Shown piece by piece: positions 22,845 to 33,354 of a stretch of 64,000 bases of DNA. The notes below the pieces were generated by a model. The model had not been told where the DNA came from. It ran no database searches and was given only the letters and a program-made list of their open reading frames with translations. Position 1 is the stretch's first letter. The number at the start of each line of letters is the position of its first letter. The translations under genes were made by a program, and so were the position numbers. Source of the stretch: Cadophora sp. MPI-SDFR-AT-0126 (taxonomy: Eukaryota; Ascomycota; Leotiomycetes; Helotiales; Ploettnerulaceae). The DNA lies in assembly GCA_020747065.1 (NCBI GenBank), contig JAGMVK010000020.1, positions 372,001 through 436,000 of the forward strand, written 5' to 3'.

Positions 22845-23846
22845 ATGTCGCTATACAATGTTCCCACTCTCCCTCATCTGTTCCGCGTCGACCGAAAAAC
22901 TTCTATCCCACCACCCCCATCCTCATCCTTTGATGCCCAATTCGGCGGCGTGCTTCCCCCGGCCCAAATCTTAACCACATATCACGGTAAAACAACATAT
23001 TATATCATCAAGCCCTCCCATCCTTCGCCTCCAAGCTCTCCACGCCATGTAGTCTTGATTCACGGAGTCGGAACCCCAGCCATCGGCCTCCTTCCTCTGG
23101 CCACGATCCTCGCCGCCTCAACCACACCCACAACAGTCCTGATTTACGATCTTTGGGGCCATGGCCTCTCATCCACACCTCTGGCTACTCACACACCTGG
23201 CCTCTTCCACACTCAGATCTTAAGCCTGCTCTCACATCTCCAATGGCCGCGTGCACACTTCATCGGATTCTCATTCGGTGGTATCATCGCCGCCTCGTTC
23301 ACACAGTTCCACACCTCAGCGGTCGAATCCCTCGTATTAATTGCACCTGCCGGTCTACTTAGGAGATCCAATCAAAGCGCCTGGACACGATTCCTCGACT
23401 TCGGTGGCTGGGGATGGGGATGGGAAAGCTTGAGCGCAGAGCGCATCTATGATTTCCTCGGCCCAGGACCGGTCGAAGAGAATTGGCAGGAAAACTTGAA
23501 GGGAAAAGGACTGAATGCTATTCCTCGGAACGCAGTGCAAGTCTGGGAGAAAGAGAATCATGAGGGCCATGTGGCGAGTCTCGTGAGTATGTATCGGTAT
23601 GGTGGACTTTACGATATGCATGAGACATATCGCAGTGTGGCGGAGAGTGGGATGGATACTTTGGTTCTGCTTGGAGAGACGGATGGGTTTTTTGAGAAGA
23701 TGTATATGATGGGGGAATTGGAGAAGCTGGGGTGGAAAGGGGAGGTGAGGGTTGTCGAGGGGGTAGGACATGGTGTTGTGGCTGAGAAGACGAAGGAGAC
23801 GGGAGACTTTGTGAGGAAGTTCTGGGAGGGACCGGGTGGGAAATAG
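22845..23846 (+). CDS. Alpha/beta hydrolase
   Basis: Single-exon hydrolase of 333 residues when started at the ATG at 22845 (MSLYNVPTLPHLF). The fold markers are in order: VVLIHGVG oxyanion loop, YDLWGHGLSS, and the nucleophile elbow GFSFGG with Ser at about 143. The acid follows in LLGETDGFF (Asp about 280), and the catalytic His in VEGVGHGVV (about 309). All three triad residues are present, so an active ester, epoxide or C-C bond hydrolase is expected; the substrate cannot be told from sequence. No signal peptide is clear. The frame runs open upstream to 22779 with no ATG, so a spliced 5' exon with a hydrophobic start is an alternative. Confidence 0.8.
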   Translation: MSLYNVPTLPHLFRVDRKTSIPPPPSSSFDAQFGGVLPPAQILTTYHGKTTYYIIKPSHPSPPSSPRHVVLIHGVGTPAIGLLPLATILAASTTPTTVLIYDLWGHGLSSTPLATHTPGLFHTQILSLLSHLQWPRAHFIGFSFGGIIAASFTQFHTSAVESLVLIAPAGLLRRSNQSAWTRFLDFGGWGWGWESLSAERIYDFLGPGPVEENWQENLKGKGLNAIPRNAVQVWEKENHEGHVASLVSMYRYGGLYDMHETYRSVAESGMDTLVLLGETDGFFEKMYMMGELEKLGWKGEVRVVEGVGHGVVAEKTKETGDFVRKFWEGPGGK

Positions 23847-24272
23847 GTCGTTTCGATTGATTTGAACGGTAGGCTGTGCAATCCGAAAAAGAAGGATGGA
23901 CAAGGAGCAATCCGTTGAGTCTACCATACATACTTGGAATCTGGCAGAAGTCAGACAGCAATACTGTACTTAATTTATTTCAAGTTTTAATTAGACTCGA
24001 AAGACATGTTAGAGATATTACAGAAGACTCTGCCAGCCCCCAAAATCTCAGCAGGTGCGTCTCGAGAAAAAGAAGGAAGGAAGAGAGGTAGAACCGGGAA
24101 AAAAAAAATGTCACGTGGATAACTCGTGATCGTCCTAACCATTATACGTGATGTTCGGCTTATATTACTCAGCTTACTGCATTCACTGATCTCACATACA
24201 ACCAAGCTCAACTGCTCGTGGGAAGATGCCAATCGAATCTGAGAACTGCTGAGCGACCATTTTCAAGTCAAA
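23847..24272. other. Intergenic
   Basis: No gene supported. Antisense open frames over 23355-23961 are shadows of the hydrolase. Confidence 0.5.
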
Positions 24273-25172
24273 ATGGCATCTCTAGAATCATACACACTCT
24301 ACTACAACAAATGGTCCATCTGCTCACAGATGGTCCAACTGACCTTGGCCTTCAAGGGAGAGCCCAGAGACAATGACTCTTCGATGACAGTAGAGCAGAA
24401 GGAAATCGACATCATGAAATCCGAGCAGTTAGAGGAAGCCTTCTTGACAGAAATTAATGCGAAGGGACAAGTCCGTATTGCCCGCACTTGAAAAGACGAG
24501 GTTCTCAGGATGACAAAACATTAGGTCCCAGATCTCACTCACCTTTCGAAGCTCCCGAAGCCGATTTCTGACAGTCTGGACATCACCCACTTCATCGCCA
24601 GTAACTACCCGAGTCTCCTCCCCGAGAACCACAAGAATGAGATCATTGAATTCCTCAAGGAATTACACAATATCAACTATTTCTCGCTCTCATTTGGCAG
24701 CAAGCCCGCTGCAGCAAAGGCTCAAATAACAGCCGTGGAGAAGAGGCTTGCAGACACAAGCATCTCGGAGCAGTATCGAAAGGCTCTGGAATACAAGCTG
24801 AACATGTGAGATGCCTTCGGCCTTGAAATCAACTGAATGAGCTGACAATATAGTGTGCAAAACGAAAAAGTGAACGGTGTGACGGAAGATGAGATCGAAT
24901 CTCAGATTGAGAATGCAAAAGCATTCCTCGAGAAGATCGCTGAGTTCTATGAGCCAGCCAATGGACCGTGGTTATGGGGACAGAGGAGGCCGACAGCACT
25001 TGATGTCCAAGTTGCTGTTTTCATTGCACGACTCCATGATGTTGGTCGTAGCGCACTGGTTCCGGATAAGCTCGCTCATCTCCATGAGCACATGATTGGG
25101 ACAACTGAATGGCAGGACTTGTATCAGGGTCGAAGTACAATGTTTGGTGTGCCAGGTCCAGGAGAGAGATAA
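24273..25172 (+). CDS. Glutathione S-transferase-like protein
   Basis: Two-domain GST fold that usually conjugates glutathione to electrophiles. Three exons are joined through the introns near 24471-24523 (GQ to VPDLTHL) and about 24806-24852 (KLNI to VQNEKVNG), giving about 265 residues. The N-terminal thioredoxin-like part starts SYTLYYNKWSICSQMV, where the YNKWSICS loop lies at the glutathione site, and contains VPDLTHL (cis-Pro) and DSLDITHFIASNYP. The C-terminal helical domain contains GPWLWGQRRPTALDVQVAVFIARL, the conserved N-capping (ALD) motif of GST helix 6. No targeting signal is visible, so it is cytosolic. It lies next to an SDR, a zinc-cluster regulator and a PDR pump. Confidence 0.82.
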
Positions 25173-26385
25173 AATTGGGCTCGTGCCGGAGCAGAGACAC
25201 CTTCTCATTTTCTGAAATTTCTTTGTCCTCTCGTGAGCGTTGAGCATTGGGCGATCTTCGTCTGAGATCCCGATATTTCACTACTTCAGCATGAGGGAGA
25301 GTGATCCGAGCAGGGTTCGCAAGTGAGCTACTGAGCAATTGAGTGCGCAATCGAGTTATCTTTGATTGGGATATCAGAATCGCATGGAGAGGACAAATGT
25401 TTTTCGAGAGGCACAGTGAACAGTATCGTTCCTCTGCTTTCTATCGGTGAGTACCTCCGTAAATACGGTGAGTAAATACGAGTACCAACATAGACGAGTG
25501 GATGTGTTGGGCATGATCAGTAATCATAAAGTCTAGGCATACTACGATGCGCATGACTAATGTTCTTGAGTTTAGAGTTTAAAGGAGTGGACAATGTGTC
25601 CTGGTGGCGCCAGATCTTGCGGAATTCCGCATGTGGGGGCAACTTTAAAAGTAGCTTAGCGTGTCGAACTACTAACTCTTTGTGGGTTGTGTGGACGATG
25701 TCTGTTTGCAACCAACACTTGCTTCACAATGCCTCTTCCGATATGGATGATATGCTTTGAAATGCGGCAGACGGCGGTATGTTGGTCTCAACTCCGCTTC
25801 ATCTCGGACTACATGGAACAGCGATAAGGTCCGGTGTTTGTAAATGCCGCCCCACTATGTTAACACTTCAGCAATGGAAAGGGATGCTTCGCAAGGACCA
25901 GTTGACTTCAACTACTCTACAGAAACAATTCTTCAGCATTATGCAGACTTTCCATTGGGCTAATCATCCTTGTGTAGTTGAAGAATGTACAAGCCTCAGC
26001 CCCATCCAACCACTAAGTGGAAAGCATTTGACATATGCCGGACCATTCTAACTGTCCGTGAATGCATCTGCCAGCAAACTTTGAGGTCACGCCAAGCTTC
26101 AGGAGGGGAAATCCAAAAGTTGAGATTGGCCAAGACGGATCGGACTCGTTCGAATGCTTCGGGCATAGTACACCCAGAGAGAAATAGGGACCATGGATCA
26201 TTCCGGAATCCATCTGATGAGTGAATCATGCCTTGTGCTTTGACTCGCGGAGACCATGAGGACATAGATAAATAGTTCATCTTCCCCTCAGCCAGCCGAA
26301 TTTCAAGACAACAACATTCATCAAAACACATTTCCACCCCTCACATCATCAAACACATCAAACTCCAAAGTTCTCTTTCAGCAAC
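25173..26385. other. Intergenic
   Basis: No gene supported. Open frames at 25517-26337 lack domains. The stretch 26280-26385 before the SDR start is C/A-rich, typical of a 5' leader. Confidence 0.5.
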
Positions 26386-27393
26386 ATGTCTCGATACGCC
26401 GAAGCCCATGCTAATCCTGCCGGTCCAGGAGACGCTCGTCCAACAGCTATTCAGATCATCAAAGATGAAGGTGTAGAGGGAAAGCTGGTCGGAAAGGTCA
26501 TCGTCATCACAGGCACCTCCTCTGGCATCGGAATCGAGACCGCCCGGGCTCTCTCGTTGACAGGAGCAAAGCTTTTCTTGACAGCGCGAGACTTGAACAA
26601 AGCTAAGAAAGCTCTGGGTGATATCCTCAACTCAGGGCGTGCTGAACTCGTTGAGATGGACAATACGTCCTTGGCCAGCGTTCGTTCCGCCGCTAAAACC
26701 ATTCTCGAGAAGTCGAATAGCCAGGTCAACATCTTGATCAACAATGCCGGTATCATGGCTTTGCAAAAGTTGGAATACACGAAGGATGGCTTTGAAATGC
26801 AACTTGGAGTCAATCACCTTTCTCATTTCCTGTTCTTTGAGCTCTTGAAGCCAGCCCTTCTTGCCAGCACCAGCCCTGACTTCTCTTCCCGAGTCGTCGT
26901 TCTCTCTTCGTCTGCTCACCACGTCGCCGGGATCAATGAATCGGGTGATTACAATTTCGAGAAGACTGAATACAACGACTGGGTCTCCTATGGACAATCT
27001 AAAACCGCGAATATCTATATGGCTAACGAGATCGAAAGACGTTATGGATCGCGAGGACTTCACGCTACTAGTGTTCACCCAGGGATGATCCAAACCAACC
27101 TGATGCAGTACATGGATCCTGCAATGTTGGAGGCTTTTGCAAAGGACGAGAGTGCGCACAAATTCATGAAGAACCCCGAGCAGGGCGCTGCGACGACTGT
27201 GTGGGCTGCGATTGGGAAGGAATGGGAGAACAAGGGCGGAGAGTATCTGGCTGAGTGTGGGAGAACTACCCGTGGAAATGACAAGCATGAGATTGCAGGC
27301 GTAGGATTTGCTGGTCATGCTTATGATCCCGAGAAGGAGGCTCGACTCTGGAAAGACTCGTTGAAGATGGTGGGGCTGCCAGAAGATAAGTGA
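26386..27393 (+). CDS. Short-chain dehydrogenase/reductase, retinol-dehydrogenase/WWOX-like
   Basis: NAD(P)-dependent classical SDR of 335 residues encoded in one exon. The Rossmann glycine motif TGTSSGIG is at 43-50, followed by NNAG at 119-122. The catalytic Ser is in VVLSSSAHH (174-176), and YGQSK supplies Tyr202 and Lys206. A basic residue after the second strand (LTARDLNKAKKAL) suggests NADPH use. The domain arrangement and the AHHVAGI stretch are closest to the retinol dehydrogenase/WWOX-like branch common in fungi. These act on diverse carbonyls or alcohols, so the substrate is not predicted. It is cytosolic, with no targeting sequence. Its convergent neighbour is a Zn2Cys6 regulator. 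Confidence 0.88.
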   Translation: MSRYAEAHANPAGPGDARPTAIQIIKDEGVEGKLVGKVIVITGTSSGIGIETARALSLTGAKLFLTARDLNKAKKALGDILNSGRAELVEMDNTSLASVRSAAKTILEKSNSQVNILINNAGIMALQKLEYTKDGFEMQLGVNHLSHFLFFELLKPALLASTSPDFSSRVVVLSSSAHHVAGINESGDYNFEKTEYNDWVSYGQSKTANIYMANEIERRYGSRGLHATSVHPGMIQTNLMQYMDPAMLEAFAKDESAHKFMKNPEQGAATTVWAAIGKEWENKGGEYLAECGRTTRGNDKHEIAGVGFAGHAYDPEKEARLWKDSLKMVGLPEDK

Positions 27394-27794
27394 GTGAGCG
27401 AAAGATTGTTGACTAGGGGGTAAACTATATTTTTGTATCCACTCATTGTCAATTCAGTGTTCTTATCTTGGGACCCTCAAAATTCCATAACATAGCCAAA
27501 TAGTCAAAAGCACTTCAGCGGTCCTTGTGACTCTGTTCTATCGTTTCCAAGTGAGGTTTTCTCTTCTGTCTGGCTGAAAATCTCTTCAACCAATGACGTG
27601 AGGACTGATTTATGGCATGTCAGCTCCTTTCGGCATGCTTCTTATAGCTTTCTAGCCATCTTCTACACGGCGGTTACATAAAACTTTTCGTTCTGTCCTC
27701 CTTTCAGAGACAAACTTGAGTCTTTAAGAGATGTTCTTCGGCAGCGAAAGTGGTGAATAGCCATGGGCGAAGCAGACTCATTACATTGAAATCG
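27394..27794. other. Intergenic, convergent 3' flanks
   Basis: No gene or motif seen between the SDR and the regulator stop. Confidence 0.5.
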
Positions 27795-30592
27795 CTAATT
27801 CAGATTCCAAGTCAAATACTCCTCATGGAAAGTGTCCCAGTTAATTCCCTGGAAAGACTCATACTGTGGATCTCCACTGAAGATTTCATCAAAAGCAGTT
27901 GCTCGTGTATGAACTGGGATTACTTGATGAATATCGGTCGCCGGATGGTCATGGGCTTGACTGTCTGATTTTTCTGCCATCGGCTCAGTGGTTTCGGAAT
28001 AGCCTTGGCCATACGAGTTGGATGAACTTGCGAACCTTTCGTTCCATTCATGCACCGCTGATGTACCATCGTAGGTATTTGCCCTAATCGATACCCATGG
28101 TTCCTGTCGGTTGAGAGCATCTCCAGTATTATTTGATGCCCCAGAACTTTGATTTGTATTGTTCCGTTGCTGTTCAAGGGCTGTCCTTGAACGATCGGAT
28201 CGCAGGACGTGGTTAGCAGGAATTGTATAAACTGCGGGTCCAGATCTCTCGTGGCCCTGTGCGGAAGATGGACTTGGGGAAGAATTGCTTGTCGTCGCTC
28301 GCGGTTTCGCTTCTGGCGTAGTGTCATTGCCACAGTTGAGCGACAAGATTCCTATGAGTGGCTGGTGAAAAGGCGGATTCGCATATGGACCTGCGGCTTT
28401 CTCTGTCGAGAGAGAATTCCAAGAGCGTGAGTCGTCCTCGAAATCTACTGGCGTTGACTCGGCGGTATCGGATCCTTGACTCCCCCGTGCGCACAGGATT
28501 TTGCCCTGCCTCTGATTCCCCTTTCTGCCTCTTTGAGCTACTTCAAGCTCAATCTCCAGTTGGACAGTGAAGTATTCGGTTATCGGTTGATATAAGTCGA
28601 TGGACTTCATTGCAGCTAAGAGAAAGGTAACATTTGATAAACCATCCAGTGTTGGCTCGTAGCTCAATCGCAGGTCATGACAGTATACCAGTCCTGCCAC
28701 GTACAAAGTAAACGCTGTCCACGGATTCATCTTAAGAAAACGTTAACTTGATTTGACTGGATGATGAACTTCATACCCACCCTGGATAAGTCATGCTGAC
28801 TGAATAAGCGAGTGGCAGTGGAAATCGCTCTTGCAGAGGCAATGCATCGAGTGACACTTTGCGACAGAACGCCAGTCATGCGGTCTTGCTTTGTCGATAT
28901 TTTCTGAACCGCGTATTGATGGAGACATATGACGGTCGTGTGCATCATCATGTTCAATAAAAATGCGTTCGGGTCCCGAAGTTGGTCAGTGATTCTGAGG
29001 TGCTCAGGAAGACACATAAACGAATTTGACAGCGAATTATCCAAGTCCCGATGCCTCTTCCAAAACTCGTCATCATCATTGCTGTGTGTCGATTCTGTTG
29101 AAACTTTCGCGTGGATGTGGTCAAAATTCCTAGACATCAGAGTGACCGCCATGACCATACCTGTGAACGATGAGGAGAGCCTTGTCGCACCACTTTCGAC
29201 CAGAAAGTCTCTGAGAGTGAGACCTGCCTCTTCCTTTCCACGCATGAATGCGGTCTCCGACGACGGCATGTTTGTCTCTATCTATACACTTTAGTACGCT
29301 CATTGCATTTTAATCAGGGGCTCGTACTTCACTTTCATTGATCGTCATCGGCCAGCCACTCAACTAAGATAACCAGGGAGTTAGCCACGGTCACATCTAC
29401 AAATTTTTAGGAAGAGAGTGACAAATTTCCTCGTTATGACAGGAGACATGGTCTCTGCTAGTACTTACGGCACTTGCCCATCGATCGCCCATAAATGCTG
29501 CCCAGAAAATTCTGCGCCTTTCTTCCATCTCGATGCAATCTTTGGACTTGGGGAGACTTTTAACTGGATTGGGGGCCAGCGAATCCAGATGTTGCAGTCC
29601 CATCAGTTGGACTAATCGCACACATTTTCCAGTGCTCAACCACGCTCTTCCAACATACATTTGTTGGGCTTCATACGTCGCAATCAAATGCCAGCATTGA
29701 GCGTTGTACACATTGACGAATGCGTCTACGTTGGCCTGGAAGAGTGTTAGTGGGCGTTCTGGAAACGGAAGATCTGAAGTCAAGCCCACCTGATCCTCTA
29801 ATGCATGAGCACAACTACGCGCTCGCTTGTAAAGAACATCTGCAAGGTGCTTGTACTTCTGTGCAACAGATGCAGCCACAGTCCACATAGCATACCGCAA
29901 GGAAGGAGGTGGCCGTAACTTCGGTTCAAGTTTTAGGGCGTCATGGAAGCGCTGTGGGTGAATTATAGGCATACATTCGTGGACACGATCAAAATAAGTA
30001 TTGTACCTGAGCCAATTAGCAAATTTTCCTTTGTCCCCAAAACAGTTTTTTGATCTCTTACAGTTCTCGTTGCATCTGCTCCGGAGGCAAGTGGGTTTCC
30101 ATCACATCTCGATGAACAAGTCCTTGTAATTCGTTCTGTGATCTCCGGCCATGAGATTTGCCCGTGTCCGTAGGATTATCTCGATCAGTTAAACTCCCAT
30201 AGCTCCTTGTATCATCTGCATCGCTGACCAAGACTGATCCGTCACTTTCTGAGGATGTAAGTCCCGGCTGGCTTGGGATCTCGCTGCCCATCGTACTGGT
30301 ACATCCTCTTGAAGAGCCAACATCTTGTGCTTTGTATCCAGCTAGCTTCTTTTCCAATGCGCCTACAGTATTCATGTTAGGATCATTCTGAAGAATTCAG
30401 TATCTGGGTGTCACCTAGTCTTGCTTCAAGCATTTGTGTGTCTCGCCGTCTATTGCCTTTGGCTATTCTCCGTTCTGGGTAACAGCATTCGCGACGAGCA
30501 CGTTCACACTGCCCACAGTCTGGCTGCCTTCTGTCGCATTTCACCTTCCGGTTACGGCATTCTCGACAAGACATAATCTCTGGCGGAGGCAT
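27795..30592 (-). CDS. Zn2Cys6 fungal-specific transcription factor
   Basis: Binuclear zinc-cluster regulator with a fungal_trans middle region. ATG is at 30592. The zinc cluster is C9-x2-C12-x6-C19-x6-C26-x2-C29-x6-C36, preceded by a basic run typical of DNA recognition of CGG triplets. A predicted coiled-coil linker follows (MLEARLGALEKKLAGY, spanning an intron at about 30362-30416). Other introns: one near 29999-30060, an in-frame 57-nt one at about 29733-29789, one from about 29468 to 29385, a tiny ~36-nt exon (LSGWPMTINESE), and one near 28728-28780. The middle domain shows MPIIHPQRF and VRLVQLMGLQHLD, then EERRRIFWAAFMGDRWASA, all family landmarks. The C-terminal 250 residues are Ser/Asn/Gln-rich, an activation-type region. 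The regulator is divergent from the ABC pump. Confidence 0.9.
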
Positions 30593-32742
30593 TCTGGTGG
30601 AGACGGTAGAGCTTCCAAGACTTCTCGTTGTCGTTGGCCCGATGACCAGCACCACAGCTCGAAACCCGTCCAATATGAAATCCTTTTCAACAAAGTGACG
30701 ACAAGAAAGCACAATAGAACATTATAGGACTGGAGAAAGCGGAGGTGACGATATTTAACCAGCGCTCCTTGGCACTGGGGGCATAATAAAGTCCGACCTC
30801 GACAAGTTCTACGGTCTGAAAGTTTGAAACAGCTCTCATGACGTAATTGCAGGTTGCTTCATGTCCTTAGAGTCTGTAGGATGATTTCGCTGGACTGTCT
30901 TTTCGTAACTCGAATTGACGTCCTTCCAGCACGAGAGGAAGGTAATCGACGAGGCTAAGAAAGTTTAAGCTTAAACATACGAAGTCGATTGGACGCATGC
31001 AGGGAAGCGATTACTGATCAACCCTTTTCTGTGCGCCGTCTGTCGTCGGTAACGGAGCAACACCTGACCGCTCACCAGCCACAATCTCAGTGCTTGCCAC
31101 AGGCATGCCACTTTACCGGTTTCACGTCATCTAGTTGTTTAATGGATATTCTAGCGCTACGGCTGACGGAGAAGCATGATAAATTAGCGGGACCTGGAAC
31201 ATGGCGCGCAAACTACTGACTTATGCGCTCAACTTCTATGGCTTGGAAGTTAGCTTTTCTTGGTAGTTTTTCAACACAATAATGGTCCCTACGGGCACGG
31301 CTCAATTGACCAAAGGATTTTTCAACGATGCTGAAAATGGATGCAGGTCTGGATGTATTGATATTGCGTGAGAACATCACTCTCGCTTAAACCCCTACTC
31401 GGTTAGATAGAGCGAACAAAGGAAAAGGACCTCGAAGAGGGTGCCGCAAATAGTTGATTCTAGGCTTTAAGTACGAGAAGAAGCTTATATGGTTCCAAAG
31501 GCCTCTCTTTGTGACTCGCACCGGCTCCAGTGCCCCTTGCGACTTCTGGCAAGGATGATCTCTGGAACGTACAGTACAACACAGAAGTGCAACGCTTTGA
31601 ATAAGTGAGGCTCACGCTACTGGGACAGTGGCTTTAGCAGCTTGCGAATATCCTATTTGCTTGAAAGACCGTATTGCCGCCTCCCTCGTCCGAGGCCTTC
31701 TGTCCGCGCCCAGATCAGATGAACGAAGTTTGGGACATGTTCTATGACATGGAATGTAAGATGAGCAACGGCCAACTGCGTGGTATTCAAAGTACCAATT
31801 GAGAGGAAACTTCCATGATGTGATAGTGATAGCTGGATCCGCTATGAATCCGTCTATCGACAAGCTAACTGGTGCATTGTTTGCACCCCTATCATGTTGG
31901 ATACCTACGAAGAAAGCCCCTATCAGTCAAATCTATATGGCCAATACGATCTTTCTTTCCTATTTCGATTGATTCTTGACTCTAGATGACACCCAGGCGA
32001 TAGATCTGGTTACTAAGCAGCGATGGTGGTCATGCCAGGCGGCTCTTGCCATACCACGTTCGAGGTAAATCTTTGATCAATCCGCTGTGATAATATCCAG
32101 ACCATAATTTGTGGGCGACATACAAACCTCTCAAGCTTGCTGACTGTAAAAATCTGCATTGGATCACGGTGCTCATGAAGGGCGGCGAAGGTGTTACGCC
32201 GTTTCCGACATATGCTGTTGGCCGCATTTTAACCGACACTGGGGCATTCGCGCAAAGGCGCTAATCTGGGCTTCCCTTTAGCTTACATGGAATTAATTTG
32301 TTTCGGGAAGGGACAAAATGTTGAGCTTTGCGAAGTCGCAGGATTCCGACGCTGAAAACAGTCCGTCGATCTCAGGGCAACTAGTTCAGCTCTAGCCCTT
32401 GCCTTGAAGCTCTGCTTCAGAGCCCTTCGATGTCCAGTCTACGAAATTGACGATTTATTTATCAAATAGACTCCACAGATAAGCAGCGATTTTTGAACCA
32501 TACCAAAGGGAGCCTCAGAAGGTCGTGGTGTCTGTAAGGCTAAACGATGACCAGACGGCAATGTTTCCTTCGAATGGTGGCATGACCTCAACCTAGGTCT
32601 TTTGATCAGCTACGACCATAATTTACCAACTGCTGTGACACAATAGTAGCCTTGGGGATACTAGAGGGGCACGCTATCCACTCAGTGTACTGGGAATGTA
32701 AATCTTCTTGGAGAACGGCAAGAAAATTCCGTTGAAGGGTAG

Positions 32743-33045
32743 CATCTACATACGGGCAAATCATACAGTATCGTCCTTCCGCCGTTACGACCCACCGAGA
32801 CTTTTATATTTATTACAGAAGACCCATTCGATGATCCGACCGGCCGGCCGGTACATAGCGTATCACGCGAAGAGTCGCTCACGGCGCAATTCTCTTCCGA
32901 CAACGCGCGATTTAAAGGAGCATGGCAAATCAATGTGGGTCAAATACGGACGAGCGTTGTCGTGACTGAAAGATGGAGATTGCAGACGGATGGATCCAGC
33001 TCTCGAGACCCCTGTGCAGTTCTTCGCCGTCGGTCGGTACAATAA
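32743..33045 (+). pseudogene. Coding-like fragment, origin unknown
   Basis: About 100 sense codons are open between TAG and TAA without an ATG. The translation has a natural-looking composition (for example SYSIVLPPLRPTETFIFITED and GAWQINVGQIRTSVVVTERW). I do not recognise a family. It may be a decayed gene end or an unspliced terminal exon. Confidence 0.25.
32840..32851. promoter_or_regulatory. CCGGCCGGCCGG palindrome
   Basis: A perfect palindrome built from overlapping CGG/CCG triplets, about 0.5 kb upstream of the ABC start. Zn2Cys6 dimers bind paired CGG triplets, so it could be a regulator site. This is inference from one motif. Confidence 0.3.
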
Positions 33046-33354
33046 CTGCATTCCAGCAGGGGCGGTACAAAAGATAAGGCTTTCGACTTTGTCCCGTCAC
33101 CGAGAGTTATATCCTCGATCTGGAAAACGCAATTTTGCATTTGTAAGACGTATGTGTGGCAAGCTACATAAAGTCATTCACTCGGCAAGTCATCTCGTGA
33201 ATACTTTTGCTTCATCTGACTTGCGATCCGGACCATTGCATAGATTATTTCACCGATCTTTGCGGTAAAGTCACTCGTCCACGGCCTTCTTTAGATCGAC
33301 GGCATTCGAACAGCCTCGAATATGATATAGTAGAGAGTTTGAGGCCAGAACAAA

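Larger units (their letters stand above)
30593..33354. promoter_or_regulatory. 2.7 kb divergent region between regulator and ABC pump
   Basis: Holds the two promoters. Some frames look coding (notably a 100-codon frame at 32743-33045 on plus, without ATG), so a decayed gene may lie here. A GC-rich palindrome at 32840-32851 is listed separately. No transposon ends or RNA genes were found. Confidence 0.4.

Noticed and set aside
23355..23961. Long antisense frames
   Set aside because: Mirror the codon pattern of the alpha/beta hydrolase on plus.
26632..27318. 228-codon minus frame
   Set aside because: Antisense of the SDR; no domain, and the SDR motifs on plus are intact.
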